DNA from: Laceyella sacchari
GTDB lineage: Bacteria > Bacillota > Bacilli > Thermoactinomycetales > Thermoactinomycetaceae
Assembly: GCF_004343255.1 (NCBI RefSeq)
Contig: NZ_SMDD01000004.1
Location: forward strand, 1 to 64,000
Direction of reading: 5' to 3'
DNA length: 64,000 nucleotides
Each line of letters starts with the position of its first letter. Within the stretch, counting starts at the first letter, position 1. A model generated the notes under the pieces. That model was not told the origin of the DNA. It was given only the letters and a program-made list of their open reading frames with translations, and did not search any database. Positions 27,364 to 37,956 of the stretch are shown one piece after another. The translations under genes were made by a program, and so were the position numbers.

Positions 27364-30300
27364 TTGATACCGTTGATTCATATATTTAGACAAGATCATG
27401 ATTTTCAGTCGACGGTGACTGGGATTCAAGGCGGGTTAAGGGAACAGTTGGTGGCGGGGTTGACAGGGACGGCAAGGATGATTTATGTGGCTGCCCTTTA
27501 TCACGAGTTGAAGCGGCCAGTGCTCTTGGTTACGCATAATTTGAACCAAGCACAAAAAGCCGCGGAAGATTTGCAGGAACTGATTCCCAAGGAAGAAGTG
27601 CTTTTATATCCGGCGAATGAATTGATTACCACGGAAATCGCGATGGCAGGTCATGAAACTTTGGGTGAAAGAGTTGATGTCTTATCCCGTTTGGCCCAAG
27701 GTTTTACTGGCGTGCTCATTGTGCCTTTTGCAGGTCTGAGAAAATGTTTTCCACCACACAGCATATTTGCGCAAAACCATATTTCTCTAAAAGTAGGAAC
27801 TGTGCAAGAAATTGACTCCTTCGTGGAGCAGTTGGTGAAAATCGGTTACCAGCGCGTGGACATGGTTGAGAAACCGGGAGAATGTAGTGTGCGGGGTGGG
27901 ATCGTTGACGTCTATCCGGTCAATGCTGCCCAGCCGCTCCGTATAGAATGGTTTGATGATGAGGTGGATTCGATCCGGCCGTTTTCGGTTGCTGACCAAC
28001 GCTCCATCGATAAATGGACGGAGGCAGTGATTCCTCCAGCCAGGGAATTGTTCGCAGATTCTGAGCGGCTCCGACAAGCCGGCATGCGTGTGGAAACGCT
28101 TTTATCAGCAAGGCTTTCTGAGGTGAAAGACGAAAGCTTGAAGCAAAAGCTGACCGAATCGATCGGTTATGATATTGAACAGCTGAAATCGGGAATGTAT
28201 TTCACCGGGATTTACAAATATGTGGAGCAAATTTATCCCGAGTGTGAGAATTTGTTGCAGTACATGCCAAAAGACGCGGTTGTCGTGATGGATGAACCGT
28301 CTCGGATCATGGAAAACGGTCGCCAAATGGAGCGAGAGGAAGGGGAATGGCAAACAGCCCTTCTGTCGCAAGGGGAGTTTTTGCCCCAGTTGAAAATATC
28401 GTTCAAATTGGATGATTTGCTCGCGAAGGTGACGCACCAACGGGTTTACTTGTCCTTGTTTATGCGGCAACTTCCAGGCATCCAACCGCAAAACATCATT
28501 CAGATGATGTGCCGTAGCATGCAACAATTTCACGGTCAGATGCATGTGCTCAAGGCGGAGTGGGATCGGTGGGTCAAAGCAAACTACCGTGTCTTATTCT
28601 TGGCAAGCAGCGAAGAACGGATGGAGCGGTTGGAACGGGTGTTGGCTGACTACGGAATGGAAGTAAACCGCGATGTGGCTTTGCATCAGTTGTTGCCGGG
28701 CAAACCAACAGTGACGATCGGTGCATTGCAAGCCGGCTTTGAAATGGGGGGAATCCGCCTCATCGTGGTGACGGAGGGGGAAGTGTTCACCCAGAAGCAA
28801 CGTCGCACCCGTCGCAGCACCAAATTGGATCATGCTGAAAAAATCAAAGATTACCAGGAATTAAAACCAGGGGATTATGTTGTCCATGTCAGCCATGGGA
28901 TTGGGCGTTACATCGGCATAGAAACGCTGGAAGTGGCCGGCATGCACAAGGATTACATGCACATCCAATACGCAGGCAACGATAAACTTTATGTTCCGGT
29001 CGAGCAGATTGACCAGGTGCAGAAATACATCGGCAGCGAAGAGAAAACACCCAAGGTGTACAGTTTGGGCGGCAGTGAGTGGAGCAAGGTGAAAAACAAA
29101 GTCCGCTCTTCGGTGCAGGATATCGCCCAAGATCTGATTGAGTTGTACGCCAAACGCCAACAGGCCAAAGGGTACGCATTTAGCAAGGATACGCCGTACC
29201 AAAAAGAGTTTGAAGCGATGTTTCCTTATGAAGAGACCCCAGACCAGCTGCGTTCTATTGAAGAGATTAAAAAGGACATGGAAAGCGAGCAACCGATGGA
29301 TCGCCTGTTGTGCGGAGATGTGGGATACGGAAAAACGGAGGTGGCCATTCGGGCCGCGTTCAAAGCGACCATGGAAGGGAAACAAGTGGCGGTGTTGGTG
29401 CCGACGACGATTTTGGCGCAACAGCACTATGAGACTTTTCGCGAGCGCTTTGCTGACTTCCCAGTGCAAATTCACGTGCTGAGCCGCTTCCGCACGCGTA
29501 AACAACAAAAAGAAACATTGGAAGGGCTGAAGAATGGCACGGTAGACATTGTCATCGGAACGCACCGGTTGTTGTCCAAAGAAGTGGCTTATAAAGACCT
29601 CGGCTTGCTGATCATCGACGAAGAGCAGCGTTTTGGCGTGAAGCACAAGGAAAAAATCAAAACGCTGAAACACAACATTGACGTACTTACGTTGTCAGCT
29701 ACGCCGATTCCGCGAACCCTGCATATGGCGATGATGGGGGTGCGCGATTTGTCGGTGATCGAGACGCCACCAGAAAATCGTTTTCCGGTGCAAACCTATG
29801 TGCTGGAGTATTCGGGTGCCTTGGTGCGAGAAGCGATCGAACGGGAGTTGGCTCGCGGAGGGCAAGTCTATTTTCTTTATAACCAAGTCCAGAATATCGA
29901 CCAGATGGCTGAGCAGATTCGGATGCTGGTTCCTGAAGCGCGCGTGGCGGTAGCACATGGGCAGATGCAGGAAAATGAATTGGAGAAAGTGATGTTGGAC
30001 TTCCTTGACGGCGAATATGACGTGTTGGTCAGCACCACCATTATCGAAACGGGTGTGGACATTCCCAATGTAAACACCTTGATTATCTATGACGCCGACA
30101 AAATGGGTTTGTCTCAATTGTATCAGTTGCGCGGGCGGGTGGGCCGTTCCAATCGGATTGCTTATGCCTATTTCACGTACCAGCGTGACAAAGTGTTGTC
30201 CGAAACCGCAGAGAAACGCCTGCAAGCGATCAAAGAGTTTACCGAATTGGGTTCTGGCTTTAAGATCGCCATGCGGGACTTGTCCATTCGCGGAGCAGGG

Positions 30301-30903
30301 AACTTGCTGGGGGCCGAACAGCACGGGCATATTGCGACAGTCGGATTTGAATTGTACAGCCAGATGTTGAAAGAGGCGGTCGCTGAGTTGCAAGGTAAGC
30401 AGACGGAGGCCGAACCGAAAGAGCCGACGATCGATCTCAATGTTGACGCTTATCTGCCTTCCGAGTATATTCGCGATGAGAAACAGAAAATCGAATTGTA
30501 CAAAAAGATTCGTGGCGTGACCAGCTTAAATGAAGTGAATGACTTGGAAGAAGAGATTGAAGACCGGTTTGGCGACTTGCCGGAGCCGGTACAGATGTTG
30601 CTCAAAGTAGCCAAAATCAAGGCTTATGCCATTCTCTACGGGATTGATGCCATCGAACAAAAAGACGGAGAGATTGCGCTTAAATTGGAGCCTGAACAAA
30701 CGAATCAGATCGATGGGCAAAAACTGTTCATGATTTCGCAGGACTTCCCAGGTAAAATTCGCTTCTCCACAGGGCAACGAATGGGGATTATATTTAAAAT
30801 CAAAGGGATGTCTGCCAAAATGGCATTAGAAATGATTGAACAATTTTTGATAAAATATAAAGACGTCCCCAAATCGAAAGGAGCCAAGGCAAATGTTGAA
30901 TAA
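27364..30903 (+). CDS. mfd: Transcription-repair coupling factor Mfd
   Basis: A protein of about 1179 residues. The UvrB-like N-terminal module is followed by the RNA polymerase-interacting domain (about 490-560, [16 protein letters not shown]) and then a RecG-like translocase: [14 protein letters not shown] Walker A near 650, [12 protein letters not shown] Walker B near 750, and [11 protein letters not shown] motif VI near 920. It removes stalled polymerase and recruits UvrA. TTG 27364 is 8 nt from GGAGG; the adjacent TTG 27361 is an alternative. Its stop overlaps the next gene. Confidence 0.97.
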   Translation: MIPLIHIFRQDHDFQSTVTGIQGGLREQLVAGLTGTARMIYVAALYHELKRPVLLVTHNLNQAQKAAEDLQELIPKEEVLLYPANELITTEIAMAGHETLGERVDVLSRLAQGFTGVLIVPFAGLRKCFPPHSIFAQNHISLKVGTVQEIDSFVEQLVKIGYQRVDMVEKPGECSVRGGIVDVYPVNAAQPLRIEWFDDEVDSIRPFSVADQRSIDKWTEAVIPPARELFADSERLRQAGMRVETLLSARLSEVKDESLKQKLTESIGYDIEQLKSGMYFTGIYKYVEQIYPECENLLQYMPKDAVVVMDEPSRIMENGRQMEREEGEWQTALLSQGEFLPQLKISFKLDDLLAKVTHQRVYLSLFMRQLPGIQPQNIIQMMCRSMQQFHGQMHVLKAEWDRWVKANYRVLFLASSEERMERLERVLADYGMEVNRDVALHQLLPGKPTVTIGALQAGFEMGGIRLIVVTEGEVFTQKQRRTRRSTKLDHAEKIKDYQELKPGDYVVHVSHGIGRYIGIETLEVAGMHKDYMHIQYAGNDKLYVPVEQIDQVQKYIGSEEKTPKVYSLGGSEWSKVKNKVRSSVQDIAQDLIELYAKRQQAKGYAFSKDTPYQKEFEAMFPYEETPDQLRSIEEIKKDMESEQPMDRLLCGDVGYGKTEVAIRAAFKATMEGKQVAVLVPTTILAQQHYETFRERFADFPVQIHVLSRFRTRKQQKETLEGLKNGTVDIVIGTHRLLSKEVAYKDLGLLIIDEEQRFGVKHKEKIKTLKHNIDVLTLSATPIPRTLHMAMMGVRDLSVIETPPENRFPVQTYVLEYSGALVREAIERELARGGQVYFLYNQVQNIDQMAEQIRMLVPEARVAVAHGQMQENELEKVMLDFLDGEYDVLVSTTIIETGVDIPNVNTLIIYDADKMGLSQLYQLRGRVGRSNRIAYAYFTYQRDKVLSETAEKRLQAIKEFTELGSGFKIAMRDLSIRGAGNLLGAEQHGHIATVGFELYSQMLKEAVAELQGKQTEAEPKEPTIDLNVDAYLPSEYIRDEKQKIELYKKIRGVTSLNEVNDLEEEIEDRFGDLPEPVQMLLKVAKIKAYAILYGIDAIEQKDGEIALKLEPEQTNQIDGQKLFMISQDFPGKIRFSTGQRMGIIFKIKGMSAKMALEMIEQFLIKYKDVPKSKGAKANVE

Positions 30904-31888
30904 ATGGGTCAAACGAACGGCAACCATCTTATTGGCGAGTGCGCTGGTATTGACCGGTTGCGGCGGGGCCAAAGAAGAAAAGCAAGATGACAAGAACAAC
31001 ACAAGTCAAGCCCCAGCTGAATTTAAACCCTTGCCAACGAACAGCGATAAAGTGGTGGCAGAGTATAAGGGAGGGAAGGTCACAGAAGCCGAACTCCACC
31101 GTTACATCAATATTGTGGCCTTTTTGGATCCTCAACTTGCGATGATGATGGGATCGATGAAAGATCAAGAGAAGAAGATCAAAACTGAATTGTCCAAAGA
31201 AGTGGCTGCACGGAAATACATGGCTGGATTGGTCAAAGATGATGATTCCTATCAGAAAAAGACCGAAGAGACCATGAAAGAAATCGAAGGCTCCTTCAAA
31301 AACCAACCCCAATCGCAACAAGACGGGCAAAAACAACCGAAAAGCCTGGATGAAGCGATTAATGGCAAAGGATTTACCAAAGACGAGCTGAAAGACTTCT
31401 TCTATAATTTTCACAGAGTGGATGCATATTACAACGAACAGTTGAAAGATGAGAAATATGATTGGGTGAAAGTGCAACACATCCTGGTTTCTGTAGGTGA
31501 TGGACAAGACGGGCAACAAGGCACAAAACGAACCGACGCCGAAGCGAAGAAACGCGCTGAAGAAGTGAAACAGAAGCTGGAAAAAGGCGGCGACTTCGCC
31601 AAATTGGCCAAGGAATACTCTGACGACCCCGGTTCCAAAAACAGTGCGGGGATGATTGAAGGTTCGGCTGACCAATTCGTGCCGGAATTCGCAAAGGCTT
31701 CTAAAGAAATGCCGTTAAATGAGATCAGTGATCCGATCAAAACCAGCTACGGCTATCATGTGTTGAAGGTGTTGGAGCGTAAAAAAGAACCGCTGGCGAC
31801 AGCTGACGACCAAGTGAAACAGCCGAAGAAACAAGAAGTGTACGAAGCGGTGGTTAAAGAGATCGGATTTAAGTCCCTGTTGAAATAA
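30893..31888 (+). CDS. PrsA-like foldase lipoprotein (parvulin)
   Basis: A 331-residue lipoprotein. The signal peptide ends in the lipobox LTGC with the lipidated Cys at about 23. A SurA/PrsA-like N-terminal helical region follows, then a parvulin peptidyl-prolyl isomerase domain (about 195-290, starting VQHILVSVGDG and ending YGYHVLKVLE). It should fold exported proteins outside the membrane. ATG 30893 overlaps the mfd stop by 11 nt, so it is coupled to mfd. B. subtilis has a PrsA-like gene (yacD) after hslO, which is absent here; this may be its moved counterpart, but that is a guess. Confidence 0.88.
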   Translation: MLNKWVKRTATILLASALVLTGCGGAKEEKQDDKNNTSQAPAEFKPLPTNSDKVVAEYKGGKVTEAELHRYINIVAFLDPQLAMMMGSMKDQEKKIKTELSKEVAARKYMAGLVKDDDSYQKKTEETMKEIEGSFKNQPQSQQDGQKQPKSLDEAINGKGFTKDELKDFFYNFHRVDAYYNEQLKDEKYDWVKVQHILVSVGDGQDGQQGTKRTDAEAKKRAEEVKQKLEKGGDFAKLAKEYSDDPGSKNSAGMIEGSADQFVPEFAKASKEMPLNEISDPIKTSYGYHVLKVLERKKEPLATADDQVKQPKKQEVYEAVVKEIGFKSLLK

Positions 31889-31967
31889 AGGAAGTTGCCA
31901 GGACGACTGGCAGCGACATGCAGGGTGACGTTTGCTGTGCAAGCGGTGAATAACCCTGCGGGGAAGA

Positions 31968-32012
31968 GCGGGGTGGCTGAAGCGTGTTGAATCAGCCACC
32001 TCGCTTTTTTGC
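31968..32012 (+). terminator. Terminator after the PrsA-like gene
   Basis: GCGGGGTGGCTGA / TCAGCCACCTCGC (one mismatch) with an 11-nt loop, then six T. Confidence 0.92.
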
Positions 32013-32300
32013 GCAAAGGCCATTGTACAAAAACGCAAACATTGACGCCAGGCTCCTTTTGCCAGCAAGTTCAAAGGGAGGAAACTTCCTGTTTTTTCTT
32101 TATGAACGGCCCTCATTTCAGATGGGGAGCCGTTTTTTTTATGTATGTTATTGTCGTATAAACTTTTGGAAGCAGAACAATACTATGGGCGGTAGGACAA
32201 ATTCAACCAAATTAGGTGACACTTCCTATCTCCAATAAAGGAATCATAAGTGAAGTGCTGGAGTTTTGCATAACATCAGATGAAAGAGAGGACGTTTCCT
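32013..32300 (+). other. Spacer with further hairpins before spoVT
   Basis: No gene seen. It holds a short hairpin near 32073-32096 (AGGAA / TTCCT then a T run) and a second clear terminator at 32105-32140. The segment 32210-32270 should contain the spoVT promoter; GAATCATAAG near 32241 could be a sigma-G -10, but I cannot fix a -35. Confidence 0.5.
32105..32140 (+). terminator. Second terminator upstream of spoVT
   Basis: AACGGC / GCCGTT with an inner CCTCA / TGGGG stem, followed by eight T. Confidence 0.85.
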
Positions 32301-32843
32301 ATGAAAGCAACCGGCATCGTGCGTCGGATCGATGATCTCGGCCGTGTGGTGATACCCAAGGAAATTCGTCGGACGCTTCGGATTCGGGAGGGGGATCCGC
32401 TTGAGATTTTTGTTGACCGCGACGGTGAAGTGATTCTGAAAAAGTATTCACCCATTGGTGAATTGGGGGATTTTGCCCAAGAATACGCTGAATCCCTTTA
32501 TGAAAATATTCAATACGCTACCGTAATTTGTGACCGGGACAGCGTGATTGCCGTAGCGGGTGCTTCCAAAAGGGAATATTTGGAGAAGCCGATAGGGGAT
32601 ACCGTGGAAGCGTGCATGGAGCAACGGCGCACGCATCTTGAAAGCAATCCGTTGACTGTGGAATTGTTCAAAGGCTTGACTGAAGAATACCAATCCTATG
32701 TGGTGGTTCCAATCAATGCTGGCGGGGACCCCATCGGCGCGGTAATTATTTTTACCAAGAAAGAAGGGGAACGCTTGGGAGAGCTGGAAGTGAAGTTGGC
32801 CAGCACCGCGGCTTCCTTCCTTGGAAAGCAGATGGAACAATAG
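32301..32843 (+). CDS. spoVT: Stage V sporulation regulator SpoVT
   Basis: A 180-residue protein. An AbrB-type N-terminal DNA-binding domain (MKATGIVRRIDDLGRVVIPK) is joined to a C-terminal GAF domain (about 56-178). In Bacillus it tunes sigma-G genes late in forespore development. ATG 32301 follows GAGAGGACG at good spacing; ATG 32280 is upstream and has no site. Confidence 0.96.
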   Translation: MKATGIVRRIDDLGRVVIPKEIRRTLRIREGDPLEIFVDRDGEVILKKYSPIGELGDFAQEYAESLYENIQYATVICDRDSVIAVAGASKREYLEKPIGDTVEACMEQRRTHLESNPLTVELFKGLTEEYQSYVVVPINAGGDPIGAVIIFTKKEGERLGELEVKLASTAASFLGKQMEQ

Positions 32844-32859
32844 CTTCTACTTTTGACTG

Positions 32860-32884
32860 GCAGGTGAATAAACCTGCTTTTTCT
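32860..32884 (+). terminator. Terminator after spoVT
   Basis: GCAGGT / ACCTGC around GAATAA, then a T-rich run. Confidence 0.85.
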
Positions 32885-32912
32885 TTGCCAACCTTTTGCG
32901 CTCTTGTATAAT
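32885..32912 (+). promoter_or_regulatory. Promoter of yabM
   Basis: -35 TTGCCA (32885-32890), 16 bp, -10 TATAAT (32907-32912), directly after the spoVT terminator. Confidence 0.7.
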
Positions 32913-32944
32913 GAATAGCAATGTGACGTGAAGGGGGAGGCAAG

Positions 32945-34567
32945 ATGTCCAAGGCGGAGCGATCTTTTGTCCGCGGCGCGGCCATTTTGGGTTTGGCAGC
33001 GTTGATCAGCAAAATCTTGGGGGCCGTCTACCGCGTTCCCTATCAAAATATAACTGGCGATGAAGGCATGTATGTGTATCAACAAGTGTATCCGCTGTAC
33101 AGCGTTTTGTTGATCCTTGCGACGGCGGGGTTTCCCACGGCGATTTCCAAGCTGGTGTCAGAGCGCTTGGCTGAGGGAAATCCATATATGGCCCGCCGAA
33201 TTTTTCGCGTGGCTTCCGTCACCTTGCTTTTGATTGGTTGTCTCTTTTTTGTCATTCTATTCGTGGGGGCGGAAACCATTGCCGGCTGGATGGGAAGCCG
33301 CCAGTTGTTGACCATGCCGATACGGTCTGTATCATTTGCGCTGATTATCGTGCCCTTTTTATCAGCGATCCGGGGGTATTTTCAAGGTCAGCAAAATATG
33401 TTGCCGACCGCTGTTTCGCAAGTGATGGAGCAATTGGTACGGGTAGTGACGATTTTGGTCGCTGCTTGGTATTTTATGGAGGCGGGATTTGGTTACGTTT
33501 ATGCCGGGGCTGGTGCGGTGTTTGGTGCGACAACCGGAGCGGTCGCCGCTTTGCTCATCCTGATGGTGTATTGGAAGCGATATGCCACCACCGTACGGCC
33601 GGAACCGGCGGCCATGACAGCTGCGAACCCATCCACCAAACAGCTGGTGGTGCGCATCTTGGTTTTATCGATTCCCATCGGCATTGGGGCGTTGGTCTTG
33701 CCGTTGTATTCTCTGGTGGATTCTTTCACGGTCGGTAATCTGTTGGCTGAATCCGGTTGGGCAATGGATCAGGTAATTACAGAAAAAGGGGTATTTGACC
33801 GGGGGCAACCCTTAATTCAATTTGGTTCCTTTTTCGCTACTGCGATCGCCTTATCGATTGTGCCGGCGATTGCTCAAGCCAAGACGGCAGGACATATGGA
33901 GGAAGCCAGCATGCGCGCATCTTTGGCTCTGCGCCTGACTTGGCTGTTTGGTTTGCCAGCATCAGTCGGTTTGGCTGTGATCGCTCTACCCACCAATGTG
34001 ATGCTGTTCAAAGACGGTGCCGGCTCGGATGCGTTAGCTATTTTGGCTTTCACCATTCTGTTTTCAACGCTCAGCCTCACGTCGGCGGGTGTTTTGCAAG
34101 GATTTGACCAGGTTGCCTTGCCTGCACTCCATTTGTTGTTGGGAGTGGGTGTTAAATTGGCAGGCAACTTGTGGTTGGTGCCGCTGTGGGACATTCGCGG
34201 TGCTGCTTTGGCCACTACGGTTGCTTATGCGCTCGTTGCCGGACTCAACCTTTGGGCGTTGAGACGGCACTTGCGAGGGGCGCTTTGGGAGCATTTCCGC
34301 CTCGGCCGTAGCTTGTGGGCGGCTTTGTGGATGGCTGTCGCTGTGGGCGGTGTTAGAATCGGATTGGAGACGGTGTTGGTGCCTGTGTTAGAGTATCGGT
34401 TGGCTATGGCTGTCACCGCGCTGGTTTCTGTCATGGTAGGTATGCTGGCCTATCTCTGGGCTGCATTTCGCTTTGGGGTGTTGACGCGGGACGATCTGGA
34501 GAAGGTGCCGAAGTTGAAAGCCAAGCTGCTTCCGCTGTTAGATCGGTTGCATTGGTTGCGTATATGA
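32945..34567 (+). CDS. yabM: MOP-superfamily polysaccharide flippase YabM
   Basis: A 540-residue membrane protein with about 14 hydrophobic segments, of the SpoVB/YabM/MurJ-like polysaccharide exporter group. ILGLAALISKILGAVYRVPY near residue 14 is typical. It probably moves a lipid-linked wall or spore polysaccharide precursor across the membrane; the substrate is not known. GGGGGAGGC precedes ATG 32945. It begins the yabM-yabN-rqcP-yabP-yabQ-divIC cluster. Confidence 0.9.
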   Translation: MSKAERSFVRGAAILGLAALISKILGAVYRVPYQNITGDEGMYVYQQVYPLYSVLLILATAGFPTAISKLVSERLAEGNPYMARRIFRVASVTLLLIGCLFFVILFVGAETIAGWMGSRQLLTMPIRSVSFALIIVPFLSAIRGYFQGQQNMLPTAVSQVMEQLVRVVTILVAAWYFMEAGFGYVYAGAGAVFGATTGAVAALLILMVYWKRYATTVRPEPAAMTAANPSTKQLVVRILVLSIPIGIGALVLPLYSLVDSFTVGNLLAESGWAMDQVITEKGVFDRGQPLIQFGSFFATAIALSIVPAIAQAKTAGHMEEASMRASLALRLTWLFGLPASVGLAVIALPTNVMLFKDGAGSDALAILAFTILFSTLSLTSAGVLQGFDQVALPALHLLLGVGVKLAGNLWLVPLWDIRGAALATTVAYALVAGLNLWALRRHLRGALWEHFRLGRSLWAALWMAVAVGGVRIGLETVLVPVLEYRLAMAVTALVSVMVGMLAYLWAAFRFGVLTRDDLEKVPKLKAKLLPLLDRLHWLRI

Positions 34568-34615
34568 GGAATTCTGAAGGGATGTTGGTTGAATAAAACG
34601 GGCAGGAGGGGAATC

Positions 34616-36088
34616 ATGAACGGGAAAATCGTGGTTGTCGGACTGGGCTTTGGCGATGAGAATGGATTGACGCTGGGGACGCTGACCGAGCTGGAACGCG
34701 CTGACCGAGTATTCTTGCGTACAGAACAACATCCGGTTGTTTCGTGGTTGCGCGAACGGGGAATCCAATATGTTAGTTTCGATGACGTGTATGAGAAGCA
34801 TGCCCGGTTTGAAACGGTGTATGAAGAAATAGCGGAACGTTTGCTGACCTATGCAGGGGAGGGCGGCACAGTCGTTTATGCCGTGCCGGGGCATCCCATG
34901 GTGGCTGAACGGACGGTGCAATTGCTTCTGGATGCAGAAGGGATCGCGGTGGAAGTTCACGGGGGAACCAGTTTTTTGGATGCGATGTTCGCCAGCTTGA
35001 AGCTGGACCCCATTGAAGGGTTTCAATTATTGGATGGCAATGACCTCAGCGCTTCCCGGTTGGATCCGCGCACTCACGTATTGATTGGGCAAGTGTATGA
35101 CCGTTTGGTTGCCTCAGATGTCAAGTTGACGTTAATGGATGTGTATCCGGATGAACATCCCGTGACTATCGCCACTGCATGCGGTGTTCCCGGCTTGGAG
35201 AAGCTGACTACCCTTCCATTGTATGAGCTGGATCATGGTGAGTGGTTTACTGATCTGACTTCCGTGTATGTACCGCCTGTCACTGAGGAACGGGTGCTCT
35301 ATCGCCAATTTTCCACCTTAGTGGATGTAATTGCGACGCTCCGAAGCCCGGAAGGATGCCCATGGGATCGCAAACAAACCCATGAGAGCTTGCGCCGGTA
35401 TCTCATTGAGGAAGCGTATGAGTTTTTGGAGGCAGTTCATGACGGGGATGAAGAGGCGATGGCGGATGAGCTGGGAGACATTTTGCTTCAAGTGATGTTG
35501 CATGCGCAAATCGCCAGTGAAGAGGGAACGTTTGACATTTTTGAAGTGATCCGTCGCCTCAATGACAAAATGGTTCGGCGCCATCCCCATGTTTTTGGCG
35601 AAGCGCAAGCGGATACCGCGGAAGAAGTGAAGGCGAATTGGGAACAGATTAAAGCGAAAGAGCGGTCAGGAGAAGCCGAACCCCCTTCGGTACTCGGTCA
35701 GGTAAATGAGGCGCTTCCTGCGTTGCTGTTGGCTTACCAACAACAGAAAAAAGCGGCTAAAGTAGGCTTTGACTGGGAGCAGATGGACCAGGTATTTGAC
35801 AAGGTGCGAGAAGAACTGGATGAGTTGGGTCGCGCCGAAACGGTAGCGGAGCGCGAAGAAGAGTTGGGGGATTTGCTGTTCGCTCTCGTCAATTTGTCCC
35901 GCTTCCTTAAAGTAGACCCGGAGTTAGCTCTGATCAAATCATGCCAGAAGTTTGCACGCCGCTTTCGGCACATTGAAGAGCGGGTGCGTAGCCAAAATCG
36001 TGCGTGGCCGGATGTGACACTCGCGGAAATGGACGCGTGGTGGAATGAGGCCAAACGGGAAGAAAAGGGGAATCCTCGGAAAGGATGA
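34616..36088 (+). CDS. yabN: MazG family protein with methylase domain (YabN)
   Basis: A 490-residue fusion: N-terminal tetrapyrrole methylase-like domain (about 1-220, VVVGLGFGDENGLT) and C-terminal tandem MazG NTP pyrophosphohydrolase (about 230-480; CPWDRKQTHESLRRYLIEEA, then EEELGDLLFAL). MazG hydrolyses abnormal or excess NTPs; the role of the methylase part is unknown. ATG 34616 follows GGCAGGAGGGG; a TTG at 34589 is less likely. Confidence 0.93.
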   Translation: MNGKIVVVGLGFGDENGLTLGTLTELERADRVFLRTEQHPVVSWLRERGIQYVSFDDVYEKHARFETVYEEIAERLLTYAGEGGTVVYAVPGHPMVAERTVQLLLDAEGIAVEVHGGTSFLDAMFASLKLDPIEGFQLLDGNDLSASRLDPRTHVLIGQVYDRLVASDVKLTLMDVYPDEHPVTIATACGVPGLEKLTTLPLYELDHGEWFTDLTSVYVPPVTEERVLYRQFSTLVDVIATLRSPEGCPWDRKQTHESLRRYLIEEAYEFLEAVHDGDEEAMADELGDILLQVMLHAQIASEEGTFDIFEVIRRLNDKMVRRHPHVFGEAQADTAEEVKANWEQIKAKERSGEAEPPSVLGQVNEALPALLLAYQQQKKAAKVGFDWEQMDQVFDKVREELDELGRAETVAEREEELGDLLFALVNLSRFLKVDPELALIKSCQKFARRFRHIEERVRSQNRAWPDVTLAEMDAWWNEAKREEKGNPRKG

Positions 36089-36170
36089 AGGGTTTTCCTT
36101 CCGTCCGAAGAATTGTTCATAACATGGACAAATGAATAAGGCGATTTTGTGACAACTGAGGTGACGACAG

Positions 36171-36452
36171 ATGCGATTAGATAAGTTTCTTAAAGTGTCC
36201 CGATTGGTGAAAAGACGGACGCTGGCCAAAGAGGTGTGCGACCAGGGCCGGGCCGAGGTGAACGGCAAACCGGCCAAAGCAGGTACTACGGTCGCGGTCG
36301 GCGATGAGATCAGCATCCGTTTCGGCAACAAGCGGGTAACGGCGAGAGTGGAAAAGTTGCAGGAGAACGCCAAAAAAGAGGATGCAGGCAATATGTTCAC
36401 CATTGTGCGCGAAGAACCTTTGAAAGCGGAAGAAGCGCCGCTTGAGTTCTAA
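36171..36452 (+). CDS. rqcP: RqcP (YabO), ribosome quality-control factor
   Basis: A 93-residue S4 RNA-binding domain protein (MRLDKFLKVSRLVKRRTLAK). In Bacillus RqcP works with RqcH to add alanine tails on stalled 50S-nascent chain complexes. GAGGTGACGAC precedes ATG 36171. Confidence 0.93.
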   Translation: MRLDKFLKVSRLVKRRTLAKEVCDQGRAEVNGKPAKAGTTVAVGDEISIRFGNKRVTARVEKLQENAKKEDAGNMFTIVREEPLKAEEAPLEF

Positions 36453-36500
36453 TTTCTGACCTTTGTCCATATCATGTACCATGGGAAGGGGGTACCTGAT

Positions 36501-36791
36501 ATGACGGAGGATTTGCATGGCCAGCCTAGGCATGAAATCGTGCTGACCAATCGCAATGTGATGGAAGTTAGCGGTGTTGTTCGCGTTGAGAGCTTTGACA
36601 GCGAGGAGTTCTTATTGCAAACCGACTGCGGCTATCTCGGCATCCGTGGACAAGACCTCCACATAAAGAATTTGGATCTCGATCAGGGAAGGGTCGCGAT
36701 AGAGGGGCAGATCATGGACATGAGCTATTTAGATGTCCATCTGCCTGCTAGCGAGAAGGCGAAAGGGTTGCTGGGGCGGATTTTCAAGTGA
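36501..36791 (+). CDS. yabP: Sporulation protein YabP
   Basis: A 96-residue YabP with the family core HEIVLTNRNVMEVSGVVRVESFD. In Bacillus it is sigma-E controlled and needed for normal spore cortex. ATG 36501 follows GGAAGGGGG; the ATG at 36474 has no site. Its stop overlaps the yabQ start (GTGA). Confidence 0.93.
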   Translation: MTEDLHGQPRHEIVLTNRNVMEVSGVVRVESFDSEEFLLQTDCGYLGIRGQDLHIKNLDLDQGRVAIEGQIMDMSYLDVHLPASEKAKGLLGRIFK

Positions 36792-37363
36792 CTCTGGCTA
36801 CGCAATGGACCACGATGGGCCTGATGCTGGGTTCCGGTATCCTCATTGGCGTCATTCTCGATTTTTACCGTGTGGTTACCCAACGCTTTCGGCTTAAACG
36901 GTGGATCGTCTCCCTGATCGATCTCCTGTATTGGATGATTTCCAGTCTGCTTGTGTTTGGCTTGTTGTTGTGGAGCAATTGGGGTGAACTGCGCTTTTAT
37001 TTGTTCATCGCAATCTGCCTCGGGTTTTTGCTCTACTTCAGGTGGTTTTCACAGTTGGTCATCCGTTTCATCCGTGTGCTGTTTCAATTGGTGGAATGGA
37101 TGATTCATTTTCTTGGGCAAGCCGTTTACACGATGGTGTATGTTCCATTATCATTTATGGCGCGATGCCTCTGGATCTGTGCACGGGCGGTAGCACGGGG
37201 GGCTTGGATCTTGATTAGATGGATATGCCTTCCGCTAGCTTGGCTTTTGGGCCCGCTTGTCCGTCCGATGTGGAGGAGGATGCGGCCGCACGTGGATCAA
37301 GTGCGCTCCTTCCTTCGCCGGTTTGGGGCGTGGTGGAAAAAGAAAAGAGAAAAAGGTGGATAA
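36788..37363 (+). CDS. yabQ: Spore cortex membrane protein YabQ
   Basis: A 191-residue membrane protein with about five hydrophobic segments in the first 140 residues and an Arg/Lys-rich tail. It matches YabQ by place and by the start (GSGILIGVILDFYRV). GTG 36788 overlaps the yabP stop by 4 nt. It is needed for cortex formation in B. subtilis. Confidence 0.88.
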   Translation: MTLATQWTTMGLMLGSGILIGVILDFYRVVTQRFRLKRWIVSLIDLLYWMISSLLVFGLLLWSNWGELRFYLFIAICLGFLLYFRWFSQLVIRFIRVLFQLVEWMIHFLGQAVYTMVYVPLSFMARCLWICARAVARGAWILIRWICLPLAWLLGPLVRPMWRRMRPHVDQVRSFLRRFGAWWKKKREKGG

Positions 37364-37364
37364 T

Positions 37365-37736
37365 ATGCCTTTTCAGCGTTCGCGCGATAATATCTTGACA
37401 TTTAAACGGAAAGTGGCAAAAGAGAAAGGACATGAGGAACGGAAACAACCGCTTCATCCCGCCGTTCGGCGCCGGCGGATGATCTGGCTTGGCGTCATGG
37501 TCACGATCTTCTGTTGGTGTGTGGTGGAGTTGATTATCCAGCAAAACCGTATTTGGGACAAAGAAGAGGCATTGGCGGCCAAACGGCAGGAGTTGGCGGA
37601 AGCGAAAAGGAAAACGGCCCACATCAATGCGGAGATCAAAAAGTTACACCGCAAGGATTATTTGTTGGAATTGGCTCACAAAATGGGATATAGCAAACCG
37701 GGTGAACAAATATATTCGTTGCCGGACAAGCGGTGA
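37365..37736 (+). CDS. divIC: Cell-division protein DivIC (FtsB-like)
   Basis: A 123-residue bitopic protein: basic N-terminus, one membrane segment (about 45-65, WLGVMVTIFCWCVVELII), an extracytoplasmic coiled coil (about 66-100) and a short C-terminal domain ending YSLPDKR. It works with DivIB and FtsL in the divisome. AAAGGTGG precedes ATG 37365; it begins 1 bp after yabQ. Confidence 0.92.
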   Translation: MPFQRSRDNILTFKRKVAKEKGHEERKQPLHPAVRRRRMIWLGVMVTIFCWCVVELIIQQNRIWDKEEALAAKRQELAEAKRKTAHINAEIKKLHRKDYLLELAHKMGYSKPGEQIYSLPDKR

Positions 37737-37805
37737 TCGGGCCGCTTTATCCGCTTTCATTCGCCCGATGTGCTTCTGCCGCGCTCTTTATGCGTGGCGG
37801 GGGTG

Positions 37806-37842
37806 ACCTCTTGTGCGAGAAGACAAGGGGTTATTTTATTTT
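37806..37842 (+). terminator. Terminator of the yabM-divIC cluster
   Basis: ACCTCTTGT / ACAAGGGGT (one wobble) with an 8-nt loop, then TATTTTATTTT. Confidence 0.82.
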
Positions 37843-37956
37843 GGCAGGAATCAAAAGTGCTTAAGTAGAAAACTTAGGCTAGAAGCGTTCGCATGAATAT
37901 TCTGTATGAGATCGGTTAGTTGGCATCAGCAGTGAGAATCTCCCGATGAAGGGGGT

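Noticed and set aside
28861-29673. 270-codon minus-strand frame inside mfd
   Set aside because: It is a shadow of the mfd coding frame, rich in His, Phe and Leu as expected from antisense of Gln/Lys/Glu codons.
31984-32238. 84-codon frame before spoVT
   Set aside because: It runs through two terminators.
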